Assembly (NCBI GenBank): GCA_964440935.1 | Contig: CAYTTY010000005.1 | Location: 56,741 to 120,740 of the forward strand | Direction of reading: 5' to 3' | DNA length: 64,000 nucleotides | Source: WJJR01 sp964440935 | Lineage (GTDB): Bacteria; Zixibacteria; MSB-5A5; WJJR01 | Shown: positions 7,099 to 15,858 of the stretch, in pieces | How positions within the stretch are numbered: position 1 is the stretch's first letter | Layout of the letters: the number at the start of each line of letters is the position of its first letter | Translations under genes and position numbers: made by a program | Notes under the pieces: model-generated | Told to the model about the DNA's origin: nothing | The model's database searches: none | Seen by the model: only the letters and a program-made list of their open reading frames with translations

Positions 7099-7671
7099 TT
7101 AGCTACCGAAGACAAACCAGCGCAACCGAAATCCGGCCCGCGAATCGATGCGGGTGCTGCTCGGCTGGGTGACGATATCCCCAGCGGTACGCTCGCCGAA
7201 CAGCGTGAACGTCGGCCCCCAGAAGCCCTGGAACTCGAGGTTATTGGCCAGTTCAGCGGTGCCTCCGATATAAGCGCCAAACATGAAGTCCGTCCAGGAA
7301 TCCAAGCCTTCGGCCTCCGGCGAAGTCAGCATCACGCGCGCGAAGCCCCCAAACAATGGAGACGTGTTGCCGGGATCAGTCTGCTTTTCGAGAGAAGCGC
7401 CAAAGCGAAGTTGGGTGCCTTCAATGCTCAGACTGTTCGCCGCGGCCGCAAAGCTCTCGTCGTCCGGATCATCGACGCTAACAATTGACAGCCCAACCAA
7501 CGGTTCGAGAATCAAGGACCCATCACCCAGCTTGATCGGCAACAACATGTCCGGGGTGATGTTTGATCCGGTGTATTCCAACCCGATACCGATGTTCTGC
7601 GCACCGGCTGATCCCACTGCCCCGACCATCATCACGGCCGCGCCGAGCAAAACCAATACTGCCTTTCTCAT
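7099..7671 (-). CDS. Predicted outer-membrane beta-barrel protein
   Basis: 190 residues from MRKAVLVLLGAAVMM at 7671, with GGAGG four bases upstream. Signal peptide cut after GSAGAQ. The mature part alternates short polar turns and amphipathic strands (IGIGLEYTG, LILEPLVGLSIVS, RLRWFVFGS) and ends in an aromatic-rich strand, as in small outer-membrane barrels. No specific transporter family is recognised. Monocistronic, with its own terminator. Confidence 0.75.
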   Translation of the reverse strand: MRKAVLVLLGAAVMMVGAVGSAGAQNIGIGLEYTGSNITPDMLLPIKLGDGSLILEPLVGLSIVSVDDPDDESFAAAANSLSIEGTQLRFGASLEKQTDPGNTSPLFGGFARVMLTSPEAEGLDSWTDFMFGAYIGGTAELANNLEFQGFWGPTFTLFGERTAGDIVTQPSSTRIDSRAGFRLRWFVFGS

Positions 7672-7824
7672 GTACCCTCCTTTTGATGTTTGCACATCCT
7701 GTGTTTTCATCTTTCCAACACCCCCACAGAGGGGGTCAAAGATCGTCTGAGTAAAGTGCGGAGTGGGCTGTCTGTCAACAAAGAAGTGTGCTTTTTTTCA
7801 AGGGACAATGCAGAATTAAAACGA

Positions 7825-7855
7825 GCCGACGCGACCCCATCGGGATCGCGTCGGC
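7825..7855 (-). terminator. Rho-independent terminator
   Basis: GCCGACGCGA/TCGCGTCGGC stem extended by CCC/GGG, then CGTTTTAATT on the minus strand. It lies about 66 bases past the stop of the gene at 7922-8536. Confidence 0.85.
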
Positions 7856-7921
7856 CCGTTATAAAAGCGATTTGAGCTTAAGTCAAAGTGCTTTATCAGA
7901 CAATGACTTAAGAGAGGCGGC

Positions 7922-8536
7922 TTAATTACCGCCGAGGCCAAACAGAAGCGTGACCGCGCCGCCGACGTACATGGCAGAGGGATCGCTTAGAATCATATGG
8001 ATATGTCCCTGAGCCGCCACGTTCATGTTATCGCCCGCCTTGAACATGGCGCCGCCGCCGCCATTGAGACCAATATCGGTTGTTGACGTGGAGACGTCGA
8101 AATCGAAGCCACCTACACCTGGAATGTCAATGCTGCCCGATGCACCGCCCCAGTCGCTGTTATAGATAGCCAGACCACCGAAGACGAACGGGTTTGTGTC
8201 CTCCAGTGGGTTGAAGAACATCTTAGCGTGGGCGCCAATCTGAAGAACCGTGGGGCTGTCGACCTCAAATCCCTCGGTATCAGACTCAAGCTCGCTGCTG
8301 AAAAAGTTGTAAATAATGTCTCCACCAATCGCCAATTTGTCCGAAACCATGTAGTCTCCGACACCGCCGAAGCCAAAGCCGAATCCGGCAACATCGCCAA
8401 AATCACCAAACGGCAACCCAACCTGCGCAGACGGGCCAACGAAAATCTGACCCTTTTCCACCGCCGCGTTAGCGACCGGCACCAACATGAACAGCGCAAA
8501 TGCCGCTGCCAGTCCAATCCGCATTACCTTTGCCAC
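7922..8536 (-). CDS. Predicted outer-membrane beta-barrel protein
   Basis: 204 residues. GTG start at 8536 with AGGAGG four bases upstream; the ATG four codons in is too far from this site. Signal peptide to VPVANAA, then Gly-rich amphipathic strands (VGPSAQVGLPFGDFGD, GFGFGFGGVGDYMVSDKLAIGGDI), ending VTLLFGLGGN. The pattern resembles OmpW/OprF-N-type small porin barrels. Single gene with terminator; function unknown. Confidence 0.75.
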   Translation of the reverse strand: MAKVMRIGLAAAFALFMLVPVANAAVEKGQIFVGPSAQVGLPFGDFGDVAGFGFGFGGVGDYMVSDKLAIGGDIIYNFFSSELESDTEGFEVDSPTVLQIGAHAKMFFNPLEDTNPFVFGGLAIYNSDWGGASGSIDIPGVGGFDFDVSTSTTDIGLNGGGGAMFKAGDNMNVAAQGHIHMILSDPSAMYVGGAVTLLFGLGGN

Positions 8537-8769
8537 AAGACCTCCTCACAAATGGCGTTCAATTCTTGTTATAGTCGTCCCGATTATGGAGACCGACCCC
8601 CAATGATGGCAGGATGAAAAGAATCCTGTACAATTCTGTCAACAACTGAATTGCGAATGACTTAGAAAAATCGGATCGAGCAACACGACGGGTGACAGAC
8701 CCTAAGTGCCTGTAATTGTTACGGATCGAAGAACTTATTGACAGGCTGCTTCAGGGGAGTTCCTTCCGT

Positions 8770-9531
8770 TCACAAGGAGAAAACCACTCCACCACGGATC
8801 TCCCACCAGTTGGTATTGTTCTTGGCGGTGTCTTTTGCCTCGATAGTCTCGCCGTCAGCCGTCTCGTACGCATCGGTCCGTTCGACGCCCTTGGTGGACA
8901 GGACGGTATACCGCGGTTCCAGAATGAACCCAATCGACCGACTGAGGGGGACCAGGACACCAACCCCTCCTGTGACGAGCACAGCGGTGTTGACCGTGCT
9001 CTCCAGTTTCTGAACAGCGATCGAACCGTCATCCGGCAAGAGGATGACAAAGGGATTTTGGTACTCGATCGTGCCCTTTGGACGTCCCAAGCCGATTCCG
9101 GCAGCGACATAAGGCCGCCAGTGCTCGAAGCCCCGTGGCAAAAACCACCGTGCCCACAACTCGGCCAACATCACTTCGGTCTCGGCCATCTCGGCGGGGA
9201 ATTGGTCTTCGATATCATCCCCGAAATCGATGTCGAATGTTGTCCGGCGAACACTCAGGCCGAGCACAAGTCTATCAGTGAAATAGTATCCCACATCAGC
9301 GCCGATCGTGTACCCGGTATTGTGTCCCGACTTCGGCGGGATGGCGTCCGGATCAGTTTCACCGAAACGTCCGGTTGGGAATGACGCCGCGCCGAATGGC
9401 GCAACGAAGTAGGAGCCGCTGTGATCGGGCCGGTCCTGCGCGTAGGCATTCGGATTCAGAAGCGGAACAACGCACAGCAGTACTGCCAGGACCAACATCC
9501 GCCAGCTTGATCGCCACTGATAGGACGTCAT
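8770..9531 (-). CDS. Outer-membrane beta-barrel protein coupled to the EF-G-like gene
   Basis: 253 residues from the ATG at 9531; the frame is open further upstream but that region codes for the EF-G-like protein. Signal peptide ends LLNPNAYAQ. The mature part has SYFVAPFGAASFPTG, GYTIGADVGYYFTDRLVLGLSVR and a final strand WWEIRGGVVFSL with terminal Leu, typical of OmpA/OmpW-like barrels. The ribosome site (GGAGGAG) lies inside the last codons of the upstream gene, five bases before this start, so the two are translationally coupled. Confidence 0.75.
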   Translation of the reverse strand: MTSYQWRSSWRMLVLAVLLCVVPLLNPNAYAQDRPDHSGSYFVAPFGAASFPTGRFGETDPDAIPPKSGHNTGYTIGADVGYYFTDRLVLGLSVRRTTFDIDFGDDIEDQFPAEMAETEVMLAELWARWFLPRGFEHWRPYVAAGIGLGRPKGTIEYQNPFVILLPDDGSIAVQKLESTVNTAVLVTGGVGVLVPLSRSIGFILEPRYTVLSTKGVERTDAYETADGETIEAKDTAKNNTNWWEIRGGVVFSL

Positions 9532-9536
9532 ATTCC

Positions 9537-11624
9537 CTACTCCTCCGCCGCCTTCTTCGCGGCGATCGCTTCCTCGACGACTTTCGGTGCGATTTCGCGC
9601 GGCACCGGATCGTAGTGCGAGAATTCGCGCGTGTATGTGCCACGGCCCTGTGTCAACGACCGGAGTGTAGTCGAATACTTGTACAATTCGGCGAGCGGGA
9701 CATGGGCGCGGATCTGCTGCCACTTGCCCATCGGATCCATGCCCAGAATCTTGCCTCGCCGGCTGGACAGGTCGCCCATCACGTCACCGGTGAAATCGTC
9801 AGGAACCTGAATGGTGACCTGATAGATCGGTTCGAGGAGCACCGGATCGCACTTCATGAATCCTTCTTTGAAGGCCATCGATCCCGCCACCTTGAACGCC
9901 ATATCGGAGGAGTCGACTGTGTGGTACGAGCCGTAGAAGAGCGCGGCCTTGATATCGACGACCGGGTGGCCGGACAGCGCACCCTCATTCATCGCCTCGA
10001 TGATTCCTTTTTCCACCGACGGGATGAACTTGGAGGGAATGACGCCGCCGGAGATTTCATCGGCGAATTCAAAACCGGCGCCACGGTCGAGTGGTTCGAG
10101 TCGCATTTGCACATGACCGTACTGACCGCGCCCGCCACTCTGCTTCTTATACTTATGCTCAACTTCGGCCTTGCCGGTAATCGTTTCACGATACGGGATG
10201 CGCGGCTTTTCGAGGGTGACATCGACACCATAGCGCTTCTTCAGCTTGCTGACAATCACGTCGAACTGAAGTTCGCCCTGTCCTTCGATGATTGTCTGCC
10301 GAATATCCGGCATCACCTTGTGCGAGAACGACGGATCTTCTTCATGGAACCGGCTGAGTCCCTGGCCGACCTTCTCCTCGTCGCCTTTCGAGGCCGCCTT
10401 GATGGCCATATCGAGAATCGGATTCGGCATGGTGATCTGCGGGAAGACAATCGGATCCTTTGAGTCGCAGAGCGTATCACCGGTATGGGTGTTTTTGAGT
10501 TTGACCGCGGCCCCGATATCACCAGCAACGAGGTCCGGCACTTCCTGTCTGCTCTTGCCATTGAGAATGTACAACTGGCCCAGGCGTTCACTCTGCGAAC
10601 GAGTAGAGTTCAAAGCATCATCACCATGGCGTAACCGTCCAGAGAATACGCGAATCAGCGAGAGTTCGCCAACATGCGGCTCGGAGATGGTCTTAAACAC
10701 GAGGGCCGACATCGGTTCGCCAGTGCTGGTCTTACGGGTCAGTTCCTCGTCGCTATCCGGCTTGTGTCCTTTGACCGGGGGACGGTCCAGTGGTGAAGGG
10801 CCGTAATCTTCAATGAAGTCCAAGAGCAAACGGGATCCGGCAGCTACGGTTGCGGCACCACCGAGAATCGGCATGATTTTGCCGGACACAAAACCGGTGC
10901 GGACGCCTTTCTTCAGATCCTCGTCGGACAGCTCACCACTCTCAAAAAACTTCTCCAGCAGTGTGTCATCTGCCTCGGCGGCATTTTCCATCAGTTTGGC
11001 ACGCGCTTCCTCAGCCTTGGATTGCAGATCACCGGGAATATCGGTCTGGGAGATTTTACCGGATTCATCCCAGGTGAAGCCCTTCATCGAGATCAAATCG
11101 ACGATTCCCGTGAATTCGGTGCCTTCGCCAATTGGCAACTGGAGCGCAACGACCTTCACGCCGTAGCGCTCGGTCAACTGATCGACGGTCTTGGAGAACG
11201 ACGCGTTTTCCTTTTCCAGCTTATTGACAAAAAAAGCGACCGGGATGTCGTGCTCGTCGAGACGTTGCAGTACTTGTTCGGCGCCGACTTCGACGCCACC
11301 GGTGGCATTCAAGAGACAGACGAGCATATCGGCGACACGGAGCCCACATTCAACTTCACCGACAAAGTCGGGGACACCCGGCATATCGAGGAAATTGATC
11401 TTGTGACCTTTCCATTCGAGTTGACCCAGTGACAGCGAGATGGAATGCTTGCGGTCGACTTCCTCTTCGGTGTAGTCGGTTACCGTATGTCCCTCGTCTA
11501 CACTACCCATGCGATTGATGGCGCCACCCACAAAGAACAGCGACTCCGCAAGCGAGGTCTTGCCGGTGCCGCTGTGGCCTACAAGGCCGATGTTACGGAT
11601 GTTCTCGACATTGACTTCTTTCAC
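9537..11624 (-). CDS. EF-G-like GTPase (EF-G2 type)
   Basis: 695 residues from a GTG at 11624 preceded by AAGGAG at six bases; an in-frame ATG at 11669 has no such site. P-loop GHSGTGKTS at about 16-24, G3 DMPGVPDF, G4 NKLEKE, then domains II-V with the EF-G core (GRGQYGHV, SVEKGI, GDVMGDLSSRRGKILGMD, LRSLTQGRG). In classical EF-G the G3 motif is DTPGHVDF and the His drives GTP hydrolysis; here it is Val, and the G4 Asp is Glu. Such changes occur in the EF-G2/EF-G-like branch, whose role in translation is unclear. The main EF-G is presumably elsewhere. Confidence 0.9.
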   Translation of the reverse strand: MKEVNVENIRNIGLVGHSGTGKTSLAESLFFVGGAINRMGSVDEGHTVTDYTEEEVDRKHSISLSLGQLEWKGHKINFLDMPGVPDFVGEVECGLRVADMLVCLLNATGGVEVGAEQVLQRLDEHDIPVAFFVNKLEKENASFSKTVDQLTERYGVKVVALQLPIGEGTEFTGIVDLISMKGFTWDESGKISQTDIPGDLQSKAEEARAKLMENAAEADDTLLEKFFESGELSDEDLKKGVRTGFVSGKIMPILGGAATVAAGSRLLLDFIEDYGPSPLDRPPVKGHKPDSDEELTRKTSTGEPMSALVFKTISEPHVGELSLIRVFSGRLRHGDDALNSTRSQSERLGQLYILNGKSRQEVPDLVAGDIGAAVKLKNTHTGDTLCDSKDPIVFPQITMPNPILDMAIKAASKGDEEKVGQGLSRFHEEDPSFSHKVMPDIRQTIIEGQGELQFDVIVSKLKKRYGVDVTLEKPRIPYRETITGKAEVEHKYKKQSGGRGQYGHVQMRLEPLDRGAGFEFADEISGGVIPSKFIPSVEKGIIEAMNEGALSGHPVVDIKAALFYGSYHTVDSSDMAFKVAGSMAFKEGFMKCDPVLLEPIYQVTIQVPDDFTGDVMGDLSSRRGKILGMDPMGKWQQIRAHVPLAELYKYSTTLRSLTQGRGTYTREFSHYDPVPREIAPKVVEEAIAAKKAAEE

Positions 11625-11777
11625 AAAAGGCTCCTTTTCTCCAAGGCTGTTCACCGCCAGAATCTCCAATAATAGAGACGCTGTTTGTGGGAGTCAACGG
11701 GGTCAGTGAGGATGTTGACCGTCGCGTGGCCGTCCTCGGCGTGGCGGCGTGGAGGGGGCGTCGGTGGTACGGTGTAG

Positions 11778-11794
11778 GGTGGGCTGAGCCCACC
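11778..11794. repeat. REP-like hairpin GGTGGGCT/AGCCCACC
   Basis: GGTGGGCTGAGCCCACC, an almost perfect palindrome in the gap between the EF-G-like start and the DUF2442 gene. It has the same GGTGG-stem style as other short hairpins in the window. No T-tract. The rest of 11625-11853 shows nothing else. Confidence 0.5.
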
Positions 11795-11853
11795 AGTTTC
11801 CACGACTGTAGATCTGATGATCGGTGGGCGAAGCTCACTACGGTTGCGGATAG

Positions 11854-12099
11854 TCAGGACGCCTTCAGCGCTGCGGCGTACAGAGCCTCGGGAGCGATAT
11901 CCGCTCCGTTCGGCCAGACAATCGTCCCACCATCCAGAAAAAACCGTTTGAAGTAGCTCAGCTCTTTGAGCGGCTCGAAGATCGGCCCATCTAACCAGTG
12001 ACGGAGGTCCAGAGTCTTCTCGACTCCATCGTTGAACACTACATGAATTCTGAAGTCACCACGGTGGTCAGCAGAGATGACGAGAGGGTTTGGATGCAT
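11854..12099 (-). CDS. DUF2442-family protein, partner of DUF4160
   Basis: 81 residues from ATG at 12099. DUF2442 pattern: 'p.v..a....d..l.V.F.dGv.ktlDlr.wL.gpiFepLkd..yFkrf.ld.gtivWPNGaDiaPe.Ly'. These small proteins are commonly encoded immediately next to DUF4160 and are suspected antitoxins or regulators of a toxin-antitoxin-like pair, without firm biochemistry. Starts seven bases after the DUF4160 stop, so the two form an operon. Confidence 0.85.
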   Translation of the reverse strand: MHPNPLVISADHRGDFRIHVVFNDGVEKTLDLRHWLDGPIFEPLKELSYFKRFFLDGGTIVWPNGADIAPEALYAAALKAS

Positions 12100-12106
12100 G
12101 GGCGAC

Positions 12107-12367
12107 TCAATCGAGGGGAGAGATGCGCTCCATCGGAAGTCCAAGGCGCGCTTTCTCCCAGTTTGCCATCAGTTCTTCTTTGTGAACCTCGGACCACTCC
12201 TCCACGAGCTTGAGAGCGGTCCGAGATCGGATGTCTCCCGCTAGGAGTTTACCTTCAAAGTCAAACTTCCCTGACTGCCCTTGATACTCCGCGTGAAAAT
12301 GCGGAGGATCATTGTCCTTATAGAACATACGTACGATAATCCCGTAGAAGACGGCGATTATCGGCAT
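12107..12367 (-). CDS. DUF4160-family protein
   Basis: 86 residues from MPIIAVFYGIIVRMFYKDND at 12367, with GGGAG upstream. It has the DUF4160 signature 'm.i.mfy.dH.PPHfHa.Y.g....f.ie.g.ll.G.lp.ra..lv.eW...h..eL..nWe' and the conserved PPHFHAEY. Together with the DUF2442 gene it forms a two-gene cassette found in many genomes and proposed to be toxin-antitoxin-like. It lies directly downstream of etfB. Confidence 0.85.
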   Translation of the reverse strand: MPIIAVFYGIIVRMFYKDNDPPHFHAEYQGQSGKFDFEGKLLAGDIRSRTALKLVEEWSEVHKEELMANWEKARLGLPMERISPLD

Positions 12368-12395
12368 AGTGGGAACGCTCCCTTTGACGCCGAAC

Positions 12396-13175
12396 TTAAA
12401 TAACCTTCTCTTCCCGCAGCTTCTCGAAGAGCGTGTTGGCCACGGTGGCCGCATCGCCTTCGATCATCTCCCCCTTTTTGCGCGGAGGTGGCGGGGTGAC
12501 AGTGCCGTGCTTTGTGTGCGAATTCGGTCCGAGTGTGCCAGTGTCAAGGCCGAGGTCGCCGGCGCCCCAGGTTTCGGCCTGGGCGCTCTTGGATTTCATT
12601 TTGCCCTTCAGTGACGGGAGGCGCGGTTCATTGATCTCTTTGACGACGCTGATCACGGCGGGCAGCGGCGTTTCGACCGTGTCGTAACCGTCTTCCGTCA
12701 TGCGTGTCACCACCGCTTTACTGTCATCAATCGACTCGAATTTCTTGATGAACAGGACCTGCGGCCATCCGAGATGTCCGGCGGTCGCGGCAGGAACAAC
12801 CGAGCGATCAGTATCGACCGCGTTCTTGCCAAACAGGACGACATTCACGTCCCCCAGTTTCTTAATGCCGGCGGCGAGAATCGCGCCAAGTGCGGTACCG
12901 TCGGAATCGTTGAAGGCATCGTCCTTAAGGAGGACGGCCTTGTCGGCACCCAAGGCGATGGCGTCACGCAACCCGGAAATGGCATCGTCGCCACCACAGC
13001 CCATCACGGTCACGGTTCCGCCATGCTGCTCTTTGAGACGAATACCCTCTTCGACGGCGTATTCATCAAATGGATTCATGGCTCCCGGGCCTTCGGGCTT
13101 GACGACCCCGGAATCCTGTTCCACACGTACGAGCGCAATTTCCGGTACCTGTTTAATGCATACGACGATGTTCAT
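12396..13175 (-). CDS. etfB: Electron transfer flavoprotein beta subunit
   Basis: 259 residues; starts MNIVVCIKQVPE and has NPFDEYAVEEGIRLKE, GADKAVLL and the AMP/ADP-binding signature VDTDRSVVPAATAGHLGWPQ. With the alpha subunit it passes electrons from acyl-CoA dehydrogenases to the quinone pool. etfA, usually adjacent, is not in this window: the next genes downstream are the DUF4160/DUF2442 pair and then the EF-G-like gene. It follows rnc by 17 bases and has AAGGA before the start. Confidence 0.95.
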   Translation of the reverse strand: MNIVVCIKQVPEIALVRVEQDSGVVKPEGPGAMNPFDEYAVEEGIRLKEQHGGTVTVMGCGGDDAISGLRDAIALGADKAVLLKDDAFNDSDGTALGAILAAGIKKLGDVNVVLFGKNAVDTDRSVVPAATAGHLGWPQVLFIKKFESIDDSKAVVTRMTEDGYDTVETPLPAVISVVKEINEPRLPSLKGKMKSKSAQAETWGAGDLGLDTGTLGPNSHTKHGTVTPPPPRKKGEMIEGDAATVANTLFEKLREEKVI

Positions 13176-13192
13176 ATTGGGAGTCCTTTCGA

Positions 13193-13966
13193 TTATCGAC
13201 TCGTGTTCGACGTTTCCGACTTGCCGGCCTTCCGTTCCCGTCTCAAGACGCGCAAGGCTTCACGGGCGGCGGCCTGCTCGGCGTCTTTTTTGTTCGAGCC
13301 GACGCCACGTCCAACTTCGCGTCCGTTGGTGTGTACTGCCACGGTGAACACCTTTTCGTGGTCGGGACCGGTTTCGCTGACGACGTCGTAGCGCGGCAAT
13401 CCCTGCCCCTCGCCCTGCATCATCTCGAGCAGGTCGCCCTTATGATTCACACTCAAAAGCCGCGTGTCAATGTCGGCAAAGCGCTGAATGAGCACCCGAT
13501 CGATCACATTGGATGCCGCAACGATCCCCCCATCGAGGTAGATTGCCCCAATAACCGCCTCCAACACATCCGAAAGAATCGACGGCCGATTACGTCCGCC
13601 TGCGCGATCTTCTTCCGGCGACAGTAAAATGTATTTACCGAGGCCCTCTTTGCGGGCAACCTGGGTCAGTGCCTTGATATTGACCAATGCGGCCTTGGCC
13701 TTCGTCAGTTCGCCTTCAGAGAAGCCGAGGTGTTTGTTGAAAAGATGCCGTGCGACGATGACCCCGAGGACCGAATCACCAAGAAACTCGAGTCGCTCGT
13801 AAGTCAGATTGGTACCGTTACTATTGGCATAGGAACGGTGAGTGAGGGCCTCGGTCAAGAGACCGGAGTTGTGAAATCGGTAGCCGAAGATCTCGCGATG
13901 CGGCGCAACCTGAGACGGCTGCGCGCGACGCTTAAACTGATTCCAGAAATCGAGACGAAAACGCAT
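13193..13966 (-). CDS. rnc: Ribonuclease III
   Basis: 257 residues. RNase III domain with the signature ERLEFLGDSVLG at about 58-69 and the second acidic site SDVLEAVIGAIYLDGG, then a double-stranded-RNA-binding domain (KGDLLEMMQGEGQGLPRY to KKDAEQAAAREAL). It cuts double-stranded RNA in rRNA processing and decay. Position after fabF in the fab operon is common in many phyla. The 180-base gap to fabF contains no recognisable gene. Confidence 0.97.
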   Translation of the reverse strand: MRFRLDFWNQFKRRAQPSQVAPHREIFGYRFHNSGLLTEALTHRSYANSNGTNLTYERLEFLGDSVLGVIVARHLFNKHLGFSEGELTKAKAALVNIKALTQVARKEGLGKYILLSPEEDRAGGRNRPSILSDVLEAVIGAIYLDGGIVAASNVIDRVLIQRFADIDTRLLSVNHKGDLLEMMQGEGQGLPRYDVVSETGPDHEKVFTVAVHTNGREVGRGVGSNKKDAEQAAAREALRVLRRERKAGKSETSNTSR

Positions 13967-14146
13967 GCCACCACGCCGAGCTTGCGGGCACGGTCCGTGC
14001 GGCGGCGTGACGCTGACGTTCTGCGGATGAGTGGAAAAGCGCTACGCGACGCCTGGTTGAACCAAAATCCGAGTAGGGCCTCGCCCGTCATCCATCAGCA
14101 TGAGCCGTCACCGGATACCCGCGTGACAGACACTCCTGTATTACCC

Positions 14147-15427
14147 TTACTGCCCGTTCTCTTCGAACCGTGTGGCCACGAGTGTTGAATTGTGGCCGCC
14201 GAAGCCGAACGAGTTCGAAATCGCGATTTGAATCGGACGCTTGACGATCGCATTGGCCGCGTAATTCAGATCACACTTCGGATCCTGATCGTCGAGGTTA
14301 ATCGTCGGGTGAATCTTACCCGTCTGCAGCGACTGGATCGTCGCAATGATCTCCACGGCCGCAGCAGCGCCGAGGAGATGGCCAATCATCGATTTGGTCG
14401 AATTAGCAATGAGCTTCTGCGCATGGTCACCGAAGACAGTCTTAATGGCATCGGTCTCGGCAATATCACCCAATCCGGTCGAGGTACCGTGGGTGTTGAT
14501 GTAATCCACCTGCACGGGATCCAACTCGGCATCGAACAGGGCCGCCTTCATCGCGCGTGCGGCTCCTTCTCCCTGTGGGGCAGGGGCGGTGATGTGGTAA
14601 GCGTCAGCCGACATACCGGAACCGAGGATCTCGCCATAGATCCAAGCGCCGCGCTTCTGGGCATGCTCGAGTGATTCCAGAACAATGATCCCTGCGCCTT
14701 CACCCATCACAAATCCATCGCGCCCGGCGTCGAACGGCCGCGATGCGTGCTCGGGATCATCATTACGCTGCGAAATAGCTCGCGCCGAACAAAATCCGGC
14801 CAGCGAAGCGGGAGTGATCGTCGCCTCGGATCCACCGGTAATCATAAGATCGGCATCACCTCGTTCGATGATGTGCGCCGAACCGGCAATCGCATGGGCC
14901 GCCGAAGCACACGCGGAAACGGTGGCATAGTTCGGGCCTTTGAGTCCGTAGCGCAACGACACCATGCCCGCGCACATATCGACGATCATCATCGGGATAA
15001 AGAACGGTGACACGCGTCCCGGACCCTGATTCAGCAGATTCTGATGCTGCTTCTCGAAAGTGTCGATGCCACCGATACCTGAACCGATGACCACACCGCA
15101 GCGATCGCGGTCGAGTTTGTCGAAATCGGTCTCGGCGTGCTTGATCGCCTGGTCAGCTGCGCCAAGCGCGTAGAGCTGAGCACGATCTAACCGGCGCACT
15201 TCTTTCTTTTCTGCGACACTCGTCGGGTCGAAGTCCTTCACCTCGCAGGCGATCCGCGTGGTAAACCCCGAGGCGTCGAAGCGGGTGATTTCCGCTCCAC
15301 CCGAGCGACCGGACAGTAGCGCTTCCCAGTACGCATCGAGCGAATTACCGATGGGAGTCAGGACCCCCATCCCGGTCACAACAACACGATGTCTGGGACG
15401 CCCATTTTGACGGTACAGATTTACCAT
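14147..15427 (-). CDS. fabF: 3-oxoacyl-ACP synthase II
   Basis: 426 residues; the elongating condensing enzyme of type II fatty-acid synthesis (malonyl-ACP plus acyl-ACP). Catalytic Cys in VSACASAA, His in NTHGTSTGLGD and His in SMIGHLLGAAAA, and the C-terminal NSFGFGGHN. The start at 15427 has GGGGG upstream. It follows acpP by 44 bases. Confidence 0.97.
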   Translation of the reverse strand: MVNLYRQNGRPRHRVVVTGMGVLTPIGNSLDAYWEALLSGRSGGAEITRFDASGFTTRIACEVKDFDPTSVAEKKEVRRLDRAQLYALGAADQAIKHAETDFDKLDRDRCGVVIGSGIGGIDTFEKQHQNLLNQGPGRVSPFFIPMMIVDMCAGMVSLRYGLKGPNYATVSACASAAHAIAGSAHIIERGDADLMITGGSEATITPASLAGFCSARAISQRNDDPEHASRPFDAGRDGFVMGEGAGIIVLESLEHAQKRGAWIYGEILGSGMSADAYHITAPAPQGEGAARAMKAALFDAELDPVQVDYINTHGTSTGLGDIAETDAIKTVFGDHAQKLIANSTKSMIGHLLGAAAAVEIIATIQSLQTGKIHPTINLDDQDPKCDLNYAANAIVKRPIQIAISNSFGFGGHNSTLVATRFEENGQ

Positions 15428-15471
15428 GAGCCCCCTTGGACAGGACTCCCGTGAACACGGGAACCGTCCGG

Positions 15472-15720
15472 CTAGCTTTCCTGGCCGACTTTGTTCTTCT
15501 CGATATAGTCGATCGCGGCTTTGACCGTTGAAATTTTTTCTGCTTCCTCGTCGGGAATCTCCATCCCGAATTCTTCTTCAAGGGCCATCACCAATTCAAC
15601 CGTATCCAGCGAATCAGCACCGAGATCATCAATAAAGGCAGCGTCATCCGTCACTTGCTCTTCGTTGACCCCCAACTGGTCGACAATGATCTTCTTTACT
15701 CTTTCTGCGACCGATGCCAT
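15472..15720 (-). CDS. acpP: Acyl carrier protein
   Basis: 82 residues, acidic, with the phosphopantetheine attachment site DLGADSLDTVELVMALEE (Ser in GADSLD). Carries growing acyl chains for the neighbouring Fab enzymes. GGAGG eight bases before the ATG. Confidence 0.98.
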   Translation of the reverse strand: MASVAERVKKIIVDQLGVNEEQVTDDAAFIDDLGADSLDTVELVMALEEEFGMEIPDEEAEKISTVKAAIDYIEKNKVGQES

Positions 15721-15858
15721 TGACCAATCCTCCCCATAGGTAAAGTTTAACTACACGATTCTTCTCTCATTCAGGCGAGTTAATCACAATCAGCGAGCCG
15801 GGGCAATGAAAATCAATGCGGATATCGCGTAACTTCCGCTGCCACAACGCCGACCGAT

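Noticed and set aside
9532..9723. Extended start of the 8770-9531 barrel protein
   Set aside because: The extra residues lie over EF-G-like codons and have no signal peptide; the ATG at 9531 has a ribosome site and a proper signal peptide.
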